Below, one piece after another: positions 17,275 to 25,301 of a stretch of DNA of 64,000 nt. Source of the DNA: Aldehydirespirator sp965116965 (GTDB taxonomy: Bacteria > Actinomycetota > Acidimicrobiia > Acidimicrobiales > Aldehydirespiratoraceae); NCBI GenBank assembly GCA_965116965.1, contig OZ220743.1, positions 2,046,001 through 2,110,000 of the forward strand. Reading direction: 5' to 3'. The notes under the pieces are model-generated. The model did no database searches, was not told the DNA's origin, and was given only the letters and a program-made list of their open reading frames with translations. Each line of letters starts with the position of its first letter. The first letter of the stretch is position 1. Made by a program: the position numbers and the translations under genes.

Positions 17275-18083
17275 GCACCCAGTCCGGCGTTGCCGTTGCG
17301 GCCGGTGGCGGAATGGTCCGCCCGGTGGGGATCGTCACCGACGTCGCCACGGTGGCCCGCCGCTCCGTGCGCAGCCTGCTGCGCGAGCCCGAGGCCATGG
17401 CTCCCGCGCTGATCATCCCGACGTTCTTCTTCATCGTCAACATCGGCGCGCTGGAGTCGTTCGTGGAGCGCTCACCGGGCATCGACTACCGGGCGTTCCA
17501 GATACCGGTGGCCATCATCTTCGCGGTCACGGGCATCTCCCGGGCGTCGGTGCTGGTCATCGACATCCAGACCGGCTACCTCGACCGCATGCTCGTCACG
17601 CCGGTGCGGCGCACGACCCTGCTGCTCGGCATGATGGTCGCCGACGTCGTTCTGGCGCTGGCGTTGTCGCTGGTCGTGGTGGCCATGGGCTTCGTCGCCG
17701 GCGTTCGCTTCGAGACCGGGTTGCTCGGGATCCTGCTATTCCTGGGGTTGGCGGTGGCGTGGAGCCTGGCGTTCACGGGATTCCCGTACACGGTGGCCCT
17801 GCGCACCGGGAACCCCGCCGCGGTCAACTCGTCGTTCCTGATCTTCTTCCCTTTCGCCTTCCTGACGCCCGCCTACCTGCCGCGCGAGCTGATGACCGGA
17901 TGGATGCAGACCGTGGCCGCCTGGAACCCGGTCACATACCTGCTCGAGGGCATGCGGTCGCTGCTCTCCGACGGCTGGGAGGCGGCCGCCATCGGCAAGG
18001 CCTCGGCGGCCATCGGCGGGCTCGCCCTCGTTACCTTCGTGATGGCCTTCCGCTCGCTGGCCCGCCGGGTGGCGACGGGCTGA
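17271..18083 (+). CDS. ABC-2 type transporter permease (DrrB-like)
   Basis: The membrane partner of the preceding ATPase. The 270-aa protein has six or so hydrophobic segments and the ABC-2 family pattern: ALIIPTFFFIVNIGALESF, then DIQTGYLDRMLVTPVRR, and a C-terminal AYLPRELMTGWMQTVAAWNPVTYLLEGMR segment. The GTG start overlaps the ATPase stop (GTGA). The substrate is not evident; DrrAB-type systems export lipids or antibiotics. Confidence 0.9.
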   Translation: MSTQSGVAVAAGGGMVRPVGIVTDVATVARRSVRSLLREPEAMAPALIIPTFFFIVNIGALESFVERSPGIDYRAFQIPVAIIFAVTGISRASVLVIDIQTGYLDRMLVTPVRRTTLLLGMMVADVVLALALSLVVVAMGFVAGVRFETGLLGILLFLGLAVAWSLAFTGFPYTVALRTGNPAAVNSSFLIFFPFAFLTPAYLPRELMTGWMQTVAAWNPVTYLLEGMRSLLSDGWEAAAIGKASAAIGGLALVTFVMAFRSLARRVATG

Positions 18084-18133
18084 GAACGGACCATCCGTAG
18101 CGGCCTACTGTCTTGGGCGGTTAGGGAGGCTCC

Positions 18134-19126
18134 TTGGAACCTGTGCTCGATGTGGTGGGCGTCGGCAACGCCATCGTGGACGTGATCGCCTCCGTGGACG
18201 ACTCGTTCATCGGCGACCACGACCTGGTGAAGGGGGCCATGACCCTGGTCAGCGCCGAGAGATCGGCCGAGATGTACGACTCCATGCCGCCGGGAGTCGC
18301 CGCCTCCGGCGGATCGGCGGCCAACACCATGGCCGGCGTGGCCTCCTTCGGCGGCCGGGCGGCCTTCATCGGCAAGGTGCGCGACGACCAGCTCGGCGAG
18401 GTGTTCATCCACGACATCAGGGCGACCGGAGTCTCCTTCGACGTGCCGCCGGCGCCCGACGGTCCTGCGACCGCCTGCTGCCTGGTCCAGGTGACCCCGG
18501 ATGCGGAGCGCACGATGAACACCTATCTGGGCACCGCCGCGCTGCTCGAACCCCCCGACGTGGACACCGATCTCGTCGCCTCGGCCGGCATCACGTATTG
18601 CGAGGGCTACCTCTGGGACGTCCAGGTGGCCAAGGACGCGATCCGGGTGGCCATGGCGGCCGCAGCCTCCGCAGGCAGGACGGTGGCGCTGGCGCTGAGC
18701 GACTCATTCTGCGTGCAGCGGCACCGCGACGAGTGGCTCGACCTGATCGAGGACCGCGTCGACGTGGTGTTCGCCAACGAGGCAGAGGTGTGCGCCCTGC
18801 ACCCGAGCGACGACTTCGAATCTGCCCTCCGGCGCACGGCCGCGATGGCCAGGACGGTCGTGGTCACCCGCGGGGCCCGCGGCTCCGTGGCGGTCCGGGG
18901 CTCGGAGTCGGCGACGGTGCCTGTGGCCGAGATCCCGGCCGTCGTCGACGTCACCGGAGCCGGCGATCTGTACGCCGCCGGCTTCCTGTGGGGTCTCAAG
19001 TGCGATGCGCCGCTGGCCCGCTGCGCAGAATTGGGCAGCCTGGCCGCGGCAGAGGTCATCAGCCACGTCGGCGCCCGCCCCATGATGCCGCTGTCACAAC
19101 TCGCAACCGCGGCCGGCCTCGCCTGA
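18134..19126 (+). CDS. PfkB-family carbohydrate/nucleoside kinase, adenosine kinase-like
   Basis: A ribokinase-family kinase of 330 aa. The N-terminal GVGNAIVDVIASVDDSF and GGSAANTMAGVASFGG blocks resemble bacterial adenosine kinases. The C-terminal PfkB signature DVTGAGDLYAAGFLWGL carries the catalytic Asp. The TTG at 18134 is preceded by GGGAGG. Adenosine (purine salvage) is the most likely substrate, but a sugar cannot be excluded. Confidence 0.8.
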   Translation: MEPVLDVVGVGNAIVDVIASVDDSFIGDHDLVKGAMTLVSAERSAEMYDSMPPGVAASGGSAANTMAGVASFGGRAAFIGKVRDDQLGEVFIHDIRATGVSFDVPPAPDGPATACCLVQVTPDAERTMNTYLGTAALLEPPDVDTDLVASAGITYCEGYLWDVQVAKDAIRVAMAAAASAGRTVALALSDSFCVQRHRDEWLDLIEDRVDVVFANEAEVCALHPSDDFESALRRTAAMARTVVVTRGARGSVAVRGSESATVPVAEIPAVVDVTGAGDLYAAGFLWGLKCDAPLARCAELGSLAAAEVISHVGARPMMPLSQLATAAGLA

Positions 19127-19146
19127 CCCTCCGCCTCACCGCCGGC

Positions 19147-19207
19147 CTCTTGTTCCCGCTCTTGTTCGCTGCCCTCACGGGCCGCTCGGGCCTCGGCCTC
19201 GCCCGCA
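19147..19207 (-). repeat. Dispersed 3'-end repeat, copy B (reverse orientation)
   Basis: Read on the minus strand this gives the same core as copies A and C-E: GAGGCCGAGGCCCGAGCGGC, then CCGTGAGGGCAGCGAACAAG and AGCGGG. It lies just after the PfkB kinase stop but inverted relative to it. Half of the core is repeated imperfectly as TTGTTCCCGCTCTTGTTCGC. Confidence 0.65.
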
Positions 19208-19253
19208 TGAAGGGATTCGCTCGCCTACCCGCTCGGCCTCATAGGCTCCGCTG

Positions 19254-19697
19254 GTGGTCGCCATCCGGGTCTCGAAGGTGGTGCCTGCCGCGCCGGCGGC
19301 GGTGTGGGAGGACCTGCGCCACATCGACCGCCACGTCGAGTGGATGAGCGACGCCGACTCGATCCGCTTCCTGACCGATGCCACCGAGGGCGCGGGCGTG
19401 CTCTTCGAGTGCGTAACCCAGATCGGTCCCATCCGGCTGATCGATCGGATGGAGGTCACCGATTGGCGCGACGCCCAGACGATGGCGATCCGTCACCGTG
19501 GCGTGGTGACGGGTACAGGGGAGTTCCGGCTTACGCCCTGCCCGGCTGCCGGCGGTGCGGTCCACACGGCGTTCGAGTGGAGCGAGTCGCTGCGGTTCCC
19601 GTGGTGGATGGGCGGCCCGGTCGGTGCCGTGGCGGCCCGACCGGTGCTTCAGGCCTTCTGGAAGCGAAACCTGCGCATGTTCGCTGCCCGGTTCTGA
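19254..19697 (+). CDS. SRPBCC/polyketide cyclase-like lipid-binding protein
   Basis: This 147-aa protein has the layout of START/Bet v1-like (SRPBCC) proteins: KVVPAAPAAVWEDLRHIDRHVEWMSDADS at the start, a central beta-sheet region and a long C-terminal helix. Such proteins bind hydrophobic ligands; the ligand here is unknown. The GTG at 19254 follows TAGGCT by 6 nt, consistent with a leaderless mRNA. Confidence 0.75.
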   Translation: MVAIRVSKVVPAAPAAVWEDLRHIDRHVEWMSDADSIRFLTDATEGAGVLFECVTQIGPIRLIDRMEVTDWRDAQTMAIRHRGVVTGTGEFRLTPCPAAGGAVHTAFEWSESLRFPWWMGGPVGAVAARPVLQAFWKRNLRMFAARF

Positions 19698-19773
19698 TCC
19701 GCTGCCGCGGCCTGCCTGTGGTTTCGACCACGACAGATAATACACTTATAAGCAATGACAGCCTATTCTCTAC

Positions 19774-19786
19774 AATAACGATTATT
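19774..19786. promoter_or_regulatory. Short palindrome in the AT-rich promoter region of the tetR gene
   Basis: AATAA-CGA-TTATT lies in an unusually AT-rich stretch (about 19730-19795), 20 nt before the TetR start. It is a candidate autoregulatory operator. Confidence 0.4.
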
Positions 19787-19805
19787 ATTCGGTTTGGACC
19801 AGAGA

Positions 19806-20423
19806 ATGGATCCTGGCTCGAACGACGGCTCAAGCCGGGCGCAGGACACGACGGAGCGCCTGCTGGAATCAGCCGTCGCCGCGCTCGCGGAGCACGGGTT
19901 CGAGGCGGCCAGGGTCGCGCAGATTGCCCGGTGTGCCGGCTTGACCACCGGCGCGATCTACTCGCGCTGGCTCGGCAAGCGCGATCTCATCGTGGCCGCG
20001 GTGCGCTACATCGTTCCGAAGTGCATGCGCCTTCCACCAGTCAGCGACGAGGTTCCCGCTCGTGAGACGCTCGCAGCGGTGGGCGCGGATCTCATCTCGA
20101 CCGCTGACGTCGTCGCTCGCGACGTGATGCTCGAAGCCTGCGTGAGCGCGCGGCGCGATGACAGCTTCCGGGCCGCCGTCGCCCACTCGATGGAGGAGGA
20201 GGCCACGAAGCTGGGCGCCATCGTCTCGAGGGGAAAGGCCGAGGGGTCCATCGACCCCGATCTGAGCACGAATGCCATAGTCGCCCTTTTCCAGGCCATC
20301 AGCCTCGGCATGCATCTGGTCATCTCCTCGCAGCCCGAGGAGCGCCATGTTCCCGGCGAGGAGTGGGATGCGCTGATCTCGCGGCTGCTGGAGGCCGCCA
20401 GCCCGTCGTCCGCCACGAGGTAG
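19806..20423 (+). CDS. TetR/AcrR-family transcriptional regulator
   Basis: The 205-aa protein has an N-terminal TetR DNA-binding domain, TTERLLESAVAALAEHGFEAARVAQIARCAGLTTGAIYSRWLGKRDLI, followed by an all-helical ligand-binding domain. I chose the ATG at 19806; a TTG four codons upstream (19794) is possible. The crotonase gene follows 29 nt downstream, and this regulator may control it. Confidence 0.88.
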   Translation: MDPGSNDGSSRAQDTTERLLESAVAALAEHGFEAARVAQIARCAGLTTGAIYSRWLGKRDLIVAAVRYIVPKCMRLPPVSDEVPARETLAAVGADLISTADVVARDVMLEACVSARRDDSFRAAVAHSMEEEATKLGAIVSRGKAEGSIDPDLSTNAIVALFQAISLGMHLVISSQPEERHVPGEEWDALISRLLEAASPSSATR

Positions 20424-20452
20424 CCGTTTCCTGCCGCCGGTACGCTGCGAGA

Positions 20453-21292
20453 ATGGGCTACCAGTGTTTCGAGGTCGAGGAATCCCAAGGCGTCGCGCAC
20501 GTGCGGCTCAGCCGCGGCGACAAGGCCAATTCGATGATCCCGGCGTTCTGGTCGGAGCTCCCGGCGATCGTCGACGAGATCTCCGACGCCGGCCGGGCAC
20601 GGGTGATCGTGCTCTCCGCGGAGGGGCGCCACTTCTGCGCCGGGATGGACCTCTCGGTCTTCACCAGCGGTTCCGGCATCGCCACCGAGTCGGGCGAGGC
20701 CGGCCGCCAGCGGGCCAACTTACGCCTCAACCTCCTGCACCTGCAGCGGTCGTTCACCGCGCTGGAGGAGTCCCGGACGCCGGTTCTGGCCGCCATCCAG
20801 GGCGCCTGCGTGGGCGGCGGCGTCGACCTCGTGACCGCCGCTGACTGCCGCTACGCCACCGCCGACGCCTGGTTCTCGATCCACGAGATCAACATCGGCA
20901 TGGCCGCCGACGTGGGAACCCTTCAGCGCCTGCCCAAGCTCATACCGGCCGGAGTGGCCCGCGAGCACGCGTACACCGGGCGGCGCATGCCGGCGCGGCG
21001 GGCCCGCGAGCTGGGCCTGGTCAACGAGGTCTTCGAGGACTACGCCTCGATGATGGAGGCGGTGATGGAGATCGCCTCCGAGATCGCCTCCAAGTCGCCG
21101 CTGGCGCTGCACGGCACCAAGGAGGCGCTCAACTACAGCCGGGACCACTCGGTGGAGGAGTCACTGCGCCACATCGCGCTGTGGCAGTCGGGAATGCTCC
21201 ATCCCGACGACATCATCGAGTCGCTCAAAGCCCAGTCCGAGGGCCGCACGCCCTCCTACGAGGACCTTGGTGAGATCCGCCGCGGGCTGTGA
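20453..21292 (+). CDS. Enoyl-CoA hydratase/isomerase family protein, dienoyl-CoA isomerase-like
   Basis: A 279-aa crotonase-fold enzyme. The oxyanion-hole segments are GRHFCAGMDLSVF and QGACVGGGVDLVTAADCRYA. The segment EINIGMAADVGTLQRLPKLI closely resembles the catalytic region of delta-3,5-delta-2,4-dienoyl-CoA isomerase (ECH1), which shifts double bonds during oxidation of unsaturated fatty acids. The ATG at 20453 lies 6 nt after TACGCT with no clear RBS. Substrate is inferred from family resemblance. Confidence 0.85.
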   Translation: MGYQCFEVEESQGVAHVRLSRGDKANSMIPAFWSELPAIVDEISDAGRARVIVLSAEGRHFCAGMDLSVFTSGSGIATESGEAGRQRANLRLNLLHLQRSFTALEESRTPVLAAIQGACVGGGVDLVTAADCRYATADAWFSIHEINIGMAADVGTLQRLPKLIPAGVAREHAYTGRRMPARRARELGLVNEVFEDYASMMEAVMEIASEIASKSPLALHGTKEALNYSRDHSVEESLRHIALWQSGMLHPDDIIESLKAQSEGRTPSYEDLGEIRRGL

Positions 21293-21306
21293 GCAGCGCC
21301 GCGGCG

Positions 21307-21924
21307 TCAGCCGTCGACGGGACCGTTGAACACCGGCTTGTAGCACAGCTTGAGGTCGCCCAGGCGCACCAGCATCGAGGCGATCCAGCCGCCCAGCGCG
21401 GTGAAGTGCTTGTCGAGCTCCGCGCCGTCGGACAGGCTCGCCTCGTCGAGCTCGTAGACGCCCTCGTAGCTGACGTCGATGGCGTACTCGGTCGCGTCGG
21501 CGTCGTCGAGGTCGTCGGCGTACAGCGATTCCACCCTCGGCCCGCCCCTCGAGAGCCGCTCGCTGCCGATGTCGGGGCTGGTGGGGGGCAGGACATCCAG
21601 GACCATCGCAGGCTCGGGCGCCTCGGCCAGGCACTGGGCCTGCAGCAGGATCTTGATCTCGATACGGGGCGGCTCGGCGTGGCTCTCGCCCGCGTACCAG
21701 CTCAGGTAGGCCGCCTGCGACCATGTGGGCCACACGCAGCTGACGTCGGCGCACACTTTCGGTGGCTGCCCCTCCCCGGGCAGGGCGTACGAGTTCTCCC
21801 AGGCGACGTCGCCCGCCAGCACGTCGGTCTGGAACCGCTCCTCGCCCGCCTGCCGTTCCAGCAGCGCGTCCTCGAAGGCGTCTCGCAGGGCGCCTATGGC
21901 GTCGGTGAATACGTGGTCGAGCAC
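21307..21924 (-). CDS. Hypothetical protein
   Basis: I do not recognise this 205-aa protein. It is acidic and Trp/Tyr-containing (CADVSCVWPTWSQAAYLSWY, SYEGVYELDEASL), without membrane segments or a signal peptide. It begins at a GTG two bases after the LacI-regulator stop on the same strand, so the two are probably co-transcribed. This may mean a link to control of the inositol cluster. Confidence 0.6.
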   Translation of the reverse strand: MLDHVFTDAIGALRDAFEDALLERQAGEERFQTDVLAGDVAWENSYALPGEGQPPKVCADVSCVWPTWSQAAYLSWYAGESHAEPPRIEIKILLQAQCLAEAPEPAMVLDVLPPTSPDIGSERLSRGGPRVESLYADDLDDADATEYAIDVSYEGVYELDEASLSDGAELDKHFTALGGWIASMLVRLGDLKLCYKPVFNGPVDG

Positions 21925-21926
21925 GG

Positions 21927-22967
21927 TCAGGGCCCGGTCATGGCCGGGCTGCGGGGCCGGAGCGCCGCGTTCCGTGGCGGTCCCGTGGTGCCGCGCACCA
22001 CCAAGTCGGGCTGCAGCGTGTGGTGGACCGGCCGGCCTGAGCCGTCGGAGAGCCGTCGGAGCAGGGTCTCGACCGCGAGGCGGCCCATGGCCAGTGTCGG
22101 CTGGTTGACGGTGGTGAGCGACAGGTGGCGCAGGGCGGAGATGAAGGTGTTGTCGAAACCGACGAGGGACACGTCGCCGGGGACGGCCACGCCGGCGCCG
22201 TCCAGGCGGTTGAGCGCACCCGCGGCGAGCAGGTCGTTGAAGGCGAAGATCGCTGTGGGCGGGTCGCTGTCGGCCAGCAGCGCGTCGATCACGGCCAGAG
22301 CGTCGGTCTCGTCGTCGCCTGCGGGACGGATGTCGATGAGGTGACCGACGCCGGCGGAATGCATGCCCGACCGGTAGCCGGAGCGACGCTCTGCTGCGGA
22401 CACGTTGGCCCCTCCATCCAGATGGACTATCCGCGTGTGGCCCAGTTCAGCCAGATGTTCGACCGCCAACTCTGATCCCCGCCGTCCGTCGGTGGCGATG
22501 GTATCGATGTCGGGGTGGGCGGCGCCGGTCGCCACTATCACGCAGGGGGCGGCCGTGCCGACCTCGCCCAGGTCGTCCTGGGCGACACGGGGGCCGACCA
22601 GCGCCATCCCCTCCACTTGCAGCTGGAGGAAGGTCTCTATCGCCTCCATTTCTTGCCGGGCGTCGCGATGGCCATTGAGGATGATCACTCTGAAGCCGTG
22701 CTCGGCGGCCTCCGCCTCGATCCCGTCGACGACCTCGCCGAAGAATGGGTTGCGCAGGTCGTCGACGAGCACTCCGATGGTGTGGGTGCGCTGCTGGGCC
22801 AGGTTCCGGGCCACCAGGTTGGGCCGGTAGCCGAGTTCGCGGGCGGCTCGCAGCACTGAGCGCCGCTTCTCCTCGGACACCTGGGGCGAGTTGTTCATGA
22901 CAAGCGACACGAGGGCGCGCGAGACGTTGGCCCGCTCGGCCACGTCCTCCATGGTCGGGCGGCTCAT
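21927..22967 (-). CDS. LacI-family transcriptional regulator of the inositol cluster
   Basis: The 346-aa protein has a LacI helix-turn-helix and hinge (MEDVAERANVSRALVSLVMN and YRPNLVARNLAQQ) and a periplasmic-binding-protein-like sugar sensor domain (TIGVLVDDLRNPFFGEV, DDVSLVGFDN-type segment near residue 270). It is divergent from the inositol operon, and a perfect 16-bp palindrome lies in the shared intergenic region. It is inferred to be a repressor released by an inositol-derived ligand. Confidence 0.92.
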   Translation of the reverse strand: MSRPTMEDVAERANVSRALVSLVMNNSPQVSEEKRRSVLRAARELGYRPNLVARNLAQQRTHTIGVLVDDLRNPFFGEVVDGIEAEAAEHGFRVIILNGHRDARQEMEAIETFLQLQVEGMALVGPRVAQDDLGEVGTAAPCVIVATGAAHPDIDTIATDGRRGSELAVEHLAELGHTRIVHLDGGANVSAAERRSGYRSGMHSAGVGHLIDIRPAGDDETDALAVIDALLADSDPPTAIFAFNDLLAAGALNRLDGAGVAVPGDVSLVGFDNTFISALRHLSLTTVNQPTLAMGRLAVETLLRRLSDGSGRPVHHTLQPDLVVRGTTGPPRNAALRPRSPAMTGP

Positions 22968-22986
22968 GTCAATTCCGGCATTCGGC

Positions 22987-23031
22987 TTGACATGTCATGC
23001 GGGGCACGATAGACCATTGGAGCGCTCCAAT
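22987..23031 (+). promoter_or_regulatory. Inositol-operon promoter and LacI-type operator
   Basis: TTGACA (22987-22992), a 17-nt spacer and TAGACC (23010-23015) form a promoter. It is followed immediately by the perfect palindrome ATTGGAGCGCTCCAAT (23016-23031), with the central CG expected of a LacI-family operator, placed over the transcription start. A half-site-like TTGGAGCG recurs at 25258, ahead of the permease gene. A smaller palindrome TGACATGTCA overlaps the -35. Confidence 0.75.
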
Positions 23032-23120
23032 CGAGGCGTGGCGTAAAGGGGGGTTGCTCGGAACATGCCGGTGGGAGACGCCAAGTTCAAGACAGCATGC
23101 TGGCCGGCCGCGGGCATGCC

Positions 23121-24071
23121 ATGACGGCCGCTGTAGGCACCGCACTGCTCGACCGGGTCGCGACCGCCCCGATCAGCTGGGGCGTGTGCGAGGTGCCGGG
23201 CTGGGGATACCAGCTTCCCGTCGACCGGGTGCTGGCCGAGATGGCGGCGGCGGGCTTCACCCACACCGAACTCGGCTCCTTCGGATACCTGCCCACCGAA
23301 CCGGCAGAGCTGCGCTCGACGCTCGACCGCCACGGCTTGGGCCTGCTGGGCGGGTTCGTGCCGCTTGTCCTGCACGACCCGGACCGGGCGGCGAAGACCC
23401 GCGCCGCCGCGCACCGCTGGGCCGAGCTCATCGGCGGCGCCGGAGGCAGGTTCTTCGTGACCTGTGCCGTGAGTCACCCGGACCACTGGCGCCAGCAGCC
23501 GCTCACCGATCAACAGTGGGCTGTGTTGTGCGACTCTCTGGCCGAGATCGACGCATTGGTCGACTCGCACGGTCTGCGGCAGGTCTACCACTCGCACTTC
23601 GGATCGGTGGTGGAGACCGACGCCGAACTCGCCCGGGTCTTGAGAGGATCCGAGGTGTCGCTCGTGCTGGACACCGCCCACCTCACCCTGGGCGGGACCG
23701 ACGTGTTGGAGCTGCTGGATCGCTACGCGCACCGCGTGGGGCTCGTCCACCTCAAGGACGTGGATCCCGCCCTCGGAGCGCGTCTGACGGCGGGGGAGTC
23801 GACGCTCATGCAGGCCGTGCAGCGCGGCCTGTTCCCGCCCCTTGGCCGAGGAGGGGTGGCGATCGCCGAGATCGTCGCCCGTCTCGAAGAGTCAGGACGG
23901 GACCTCTGGTACGTCCTGGAGCAGGATGCCGCCATCGCGGAGGGAGACCTCTCCGCGGTGGCCTGGCTCAGGCGCAACGCCGATCTGAGCCTCGACTTCC
24001 TGCGAGGTCTGGTGCCCGCCCGCGCGGGCAGCGGAGCAATGCAGAACAACCACCGATTCCCGGAGGGATGA
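23121..24071 (+). CDS. iolE: IolE/MocC-like sugar phosphate isomerase/epimerase (probable inosose dehydratase)
   Basis: A TIM-barrel protein of the AP-endonuclease-2/xylose-isomerase-like family. The N-terminal TAPISWGVCEVPGWGYQL is characteristic of IolE, which dehydrates 2-keto-myo-inositol, and of the related rhizobial MocC. Metal ligands are plausible in TELGSFGY, VYHSHFGSVVET, LVLDTAHLTLGGTD and GLVHLKDVD. I prefer the ATG at 23121 (316 aa); an ATG at 23097 is also possible, and neither has a strong RBS. It is the first gene of the inositol operon. Confidence 0.82.
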   Translation: MTAAVGTALLDRVATAPISWGVCEVPGWGYQLPVDRVLAEMAAAGFTHTELGSFGYLPTEPAELRSTLDRHGLGLLGGFVPLVLHDPDRAAKTRAAAHRWAELIGGAGGRFFVTCAVSHPDHWRQQPLTDQQWAVLCDSLAEIDALVDSHGLRQVYHSHFGSVVETDAELARVLRGSEVSLVLDTAHLTLGGTDVLELLDRYAHRVGLVHLKDVDPALGARLTAGESTLMQAVQRGLFPPLGRGGVAIAEIVARLEESGRDLWYVLEQDAAIAEGDLSAVAWLRRNADLSLDFLRGLVPARAGSGAMQNNHRFPEG

Positions 24072-24077
24072 ACAACA

Positions 24078-25124
24078 ATGTCAAGACTATTCAAGCTGCT
24101 TGCCGTGGTGCTCGCCATCACGCTCGTGGCCGCATCGTGCGGCGACGACGGCGATGACGCGCCCGAGCCGGCCGCGCCGGTGGAGACGACTGCTCCCGAC
24201 GACGGCGAGGCCGCAGCCACCACCGCAGCTCCGACCGACGAGGTCGTAGACACCCAGGGCTGCGACAAGACCTATCACGTGGTCACCCACGGCGACGCCG
24301 GGACGTTCTGGTCCGTCGTGGAGAAGGCGGTGCGCGACGCGGCCTCGGCCATCGGCTGCGACGTCGTGTACCAGGGCTCCAACAACGACGCCCTCAAGCA
24401 GTCCCAGGACATCGAGGCCGCCATCGCGGCCGGCTCCGACGGCATCGCCATCTCGCTGTCCGACCCGACCGGCGTCAGCGCCGCGGCCGAAGCGGTCGTG
24501 GCGGCGGGAATCCCCCTCTACACGCTGAACTCCGGTGTGGACTACTACAAGGATCTCGGCGCGGTAACCCATATCGGGCAGACCGAGTTCGTGGCCGGCC
24601 AGGGCGCGGGCGAGCGGTTCAACGCGCTGGGCGCCAGCAAGGTGCTGTGCGGGCGCCAGGAGCAGGGCAACGTCGGCCTCGAGGAGCGTTGCGACGGTCT
24701 GGCTGACACCTTCGACGGCGAGGTCGTGTCCGAGTTCATCGGTCTCGACGCCAACCCCGACGAGCAGCGGGCCACGATCTCCTCGCGGCTGATCGCCGAC
24801 GAGGCCATCGACGCGGTGCTCGGCACCGGTCCGAACGTCCCCTTGAGGGCGCTCGAGGCGGCCGAGAACGCGGGTCGCACGCTCCACATCGGCGGCTTCG
24901 ACCTCTCCAGCGACCTGATCGACAGGATCCAGTCCGGGGAGATCGCCTTCACGGTCGACCAGCAGCAGTACCTGCAGGGATACCTGCCGGTGATCCTGAT
25001 GCATCTGCAGGCGACCAACCAGAACACCGCGGGCGGCGGCCTGCCCGTCCTAACCGGCCCGGGCTTCGTGACGCCCGAGAACGCGGCTGCGGTGGCCGCG
25101 CTGGTGGCTCAGGGCACCCGCTAA
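24078..25124 (+). CDS. Sugar/inositol ABC transporter substrate-binding lipoprotein
   Basis: The 348-aa protein has a lipoprotein signal with lipobox LVAASC (Cys21) and a Thr/Ala/Glu-rich linker to about residue 60. A periplasmic-binding-protein domain of the ribose/xylose type follows (HGDAGTFWSVVEKAVRDAA, QSQDIEAAIAAGSDGIAISLSDP, TIGGFDLS-like segment near 275). It is the extracytoplasmic receptor of the importer encoded next. Position in the iol operon suggests an inositol or inositol derivative; MocB is the rhizobial counterpart. Confidence 0.9.
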   Translation: MSRLFKLLAVVLAITLVAASCGDDGDDAPEPAAPVETTAPDDGEAAATTAAPTDEVVDTQGCDKTYHVVTHGDAGTFWSVVEKAVRDAASAIGCDVVYQGSNNDALKQSQDIEAAIAAGSDGIAISLSDPTGVSAAAEAVVAAGIPLYTLNSGVDYYKDLGAVTHIGQTEFVAGQGAGERFNALGASKVLCGRQEQGNVGLEERCDGLADTFDGEVVSEFIGLDANPDEQRATISSRLIADEAIDAVLGTGPNVPLRALEAAENAGRTLHIGGFDLSSDLIDRIQSGEIAFTVDQQQYLQGYLPVILMHLQATNQNTAGGGLPVLTGPGFVTPENAAAVAALVAQGTR

Positions 25125-25139
25125 AGGGACACCCCCCAA

Positions 25140-25169
25140 GGGGGCGGCCGGCCGCGGCCGGCCGCCCCC
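25140..25169 (+). terminator. 30-bp perfect palindrome (strong hairpin) after the binding-protein gene
   Basis: A 30-nt perfect palindrome built from GGGGGCGGCCGGCCG and its complement follows the binding-protein stop by 15 nt and lacks a T-tract. Such structures between a binding-protein gene and its permease gene usually stabilise or attenuate mRNA, giving more binding protein than permease. Confidence 0.65.
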
Positions 25170-25301
25170 TGCTAACTTCCGGCGGCACGAGGCCTGCCGC
25201 CGCACGCCGGTCTCGGAACCGGGACTCCGATCTCGAATGAAGCGGCCGACTCGGCCTTGGAGCGGTCGTCGAACACCACAGCCAATGCGATAGGGGGACA
25301 T

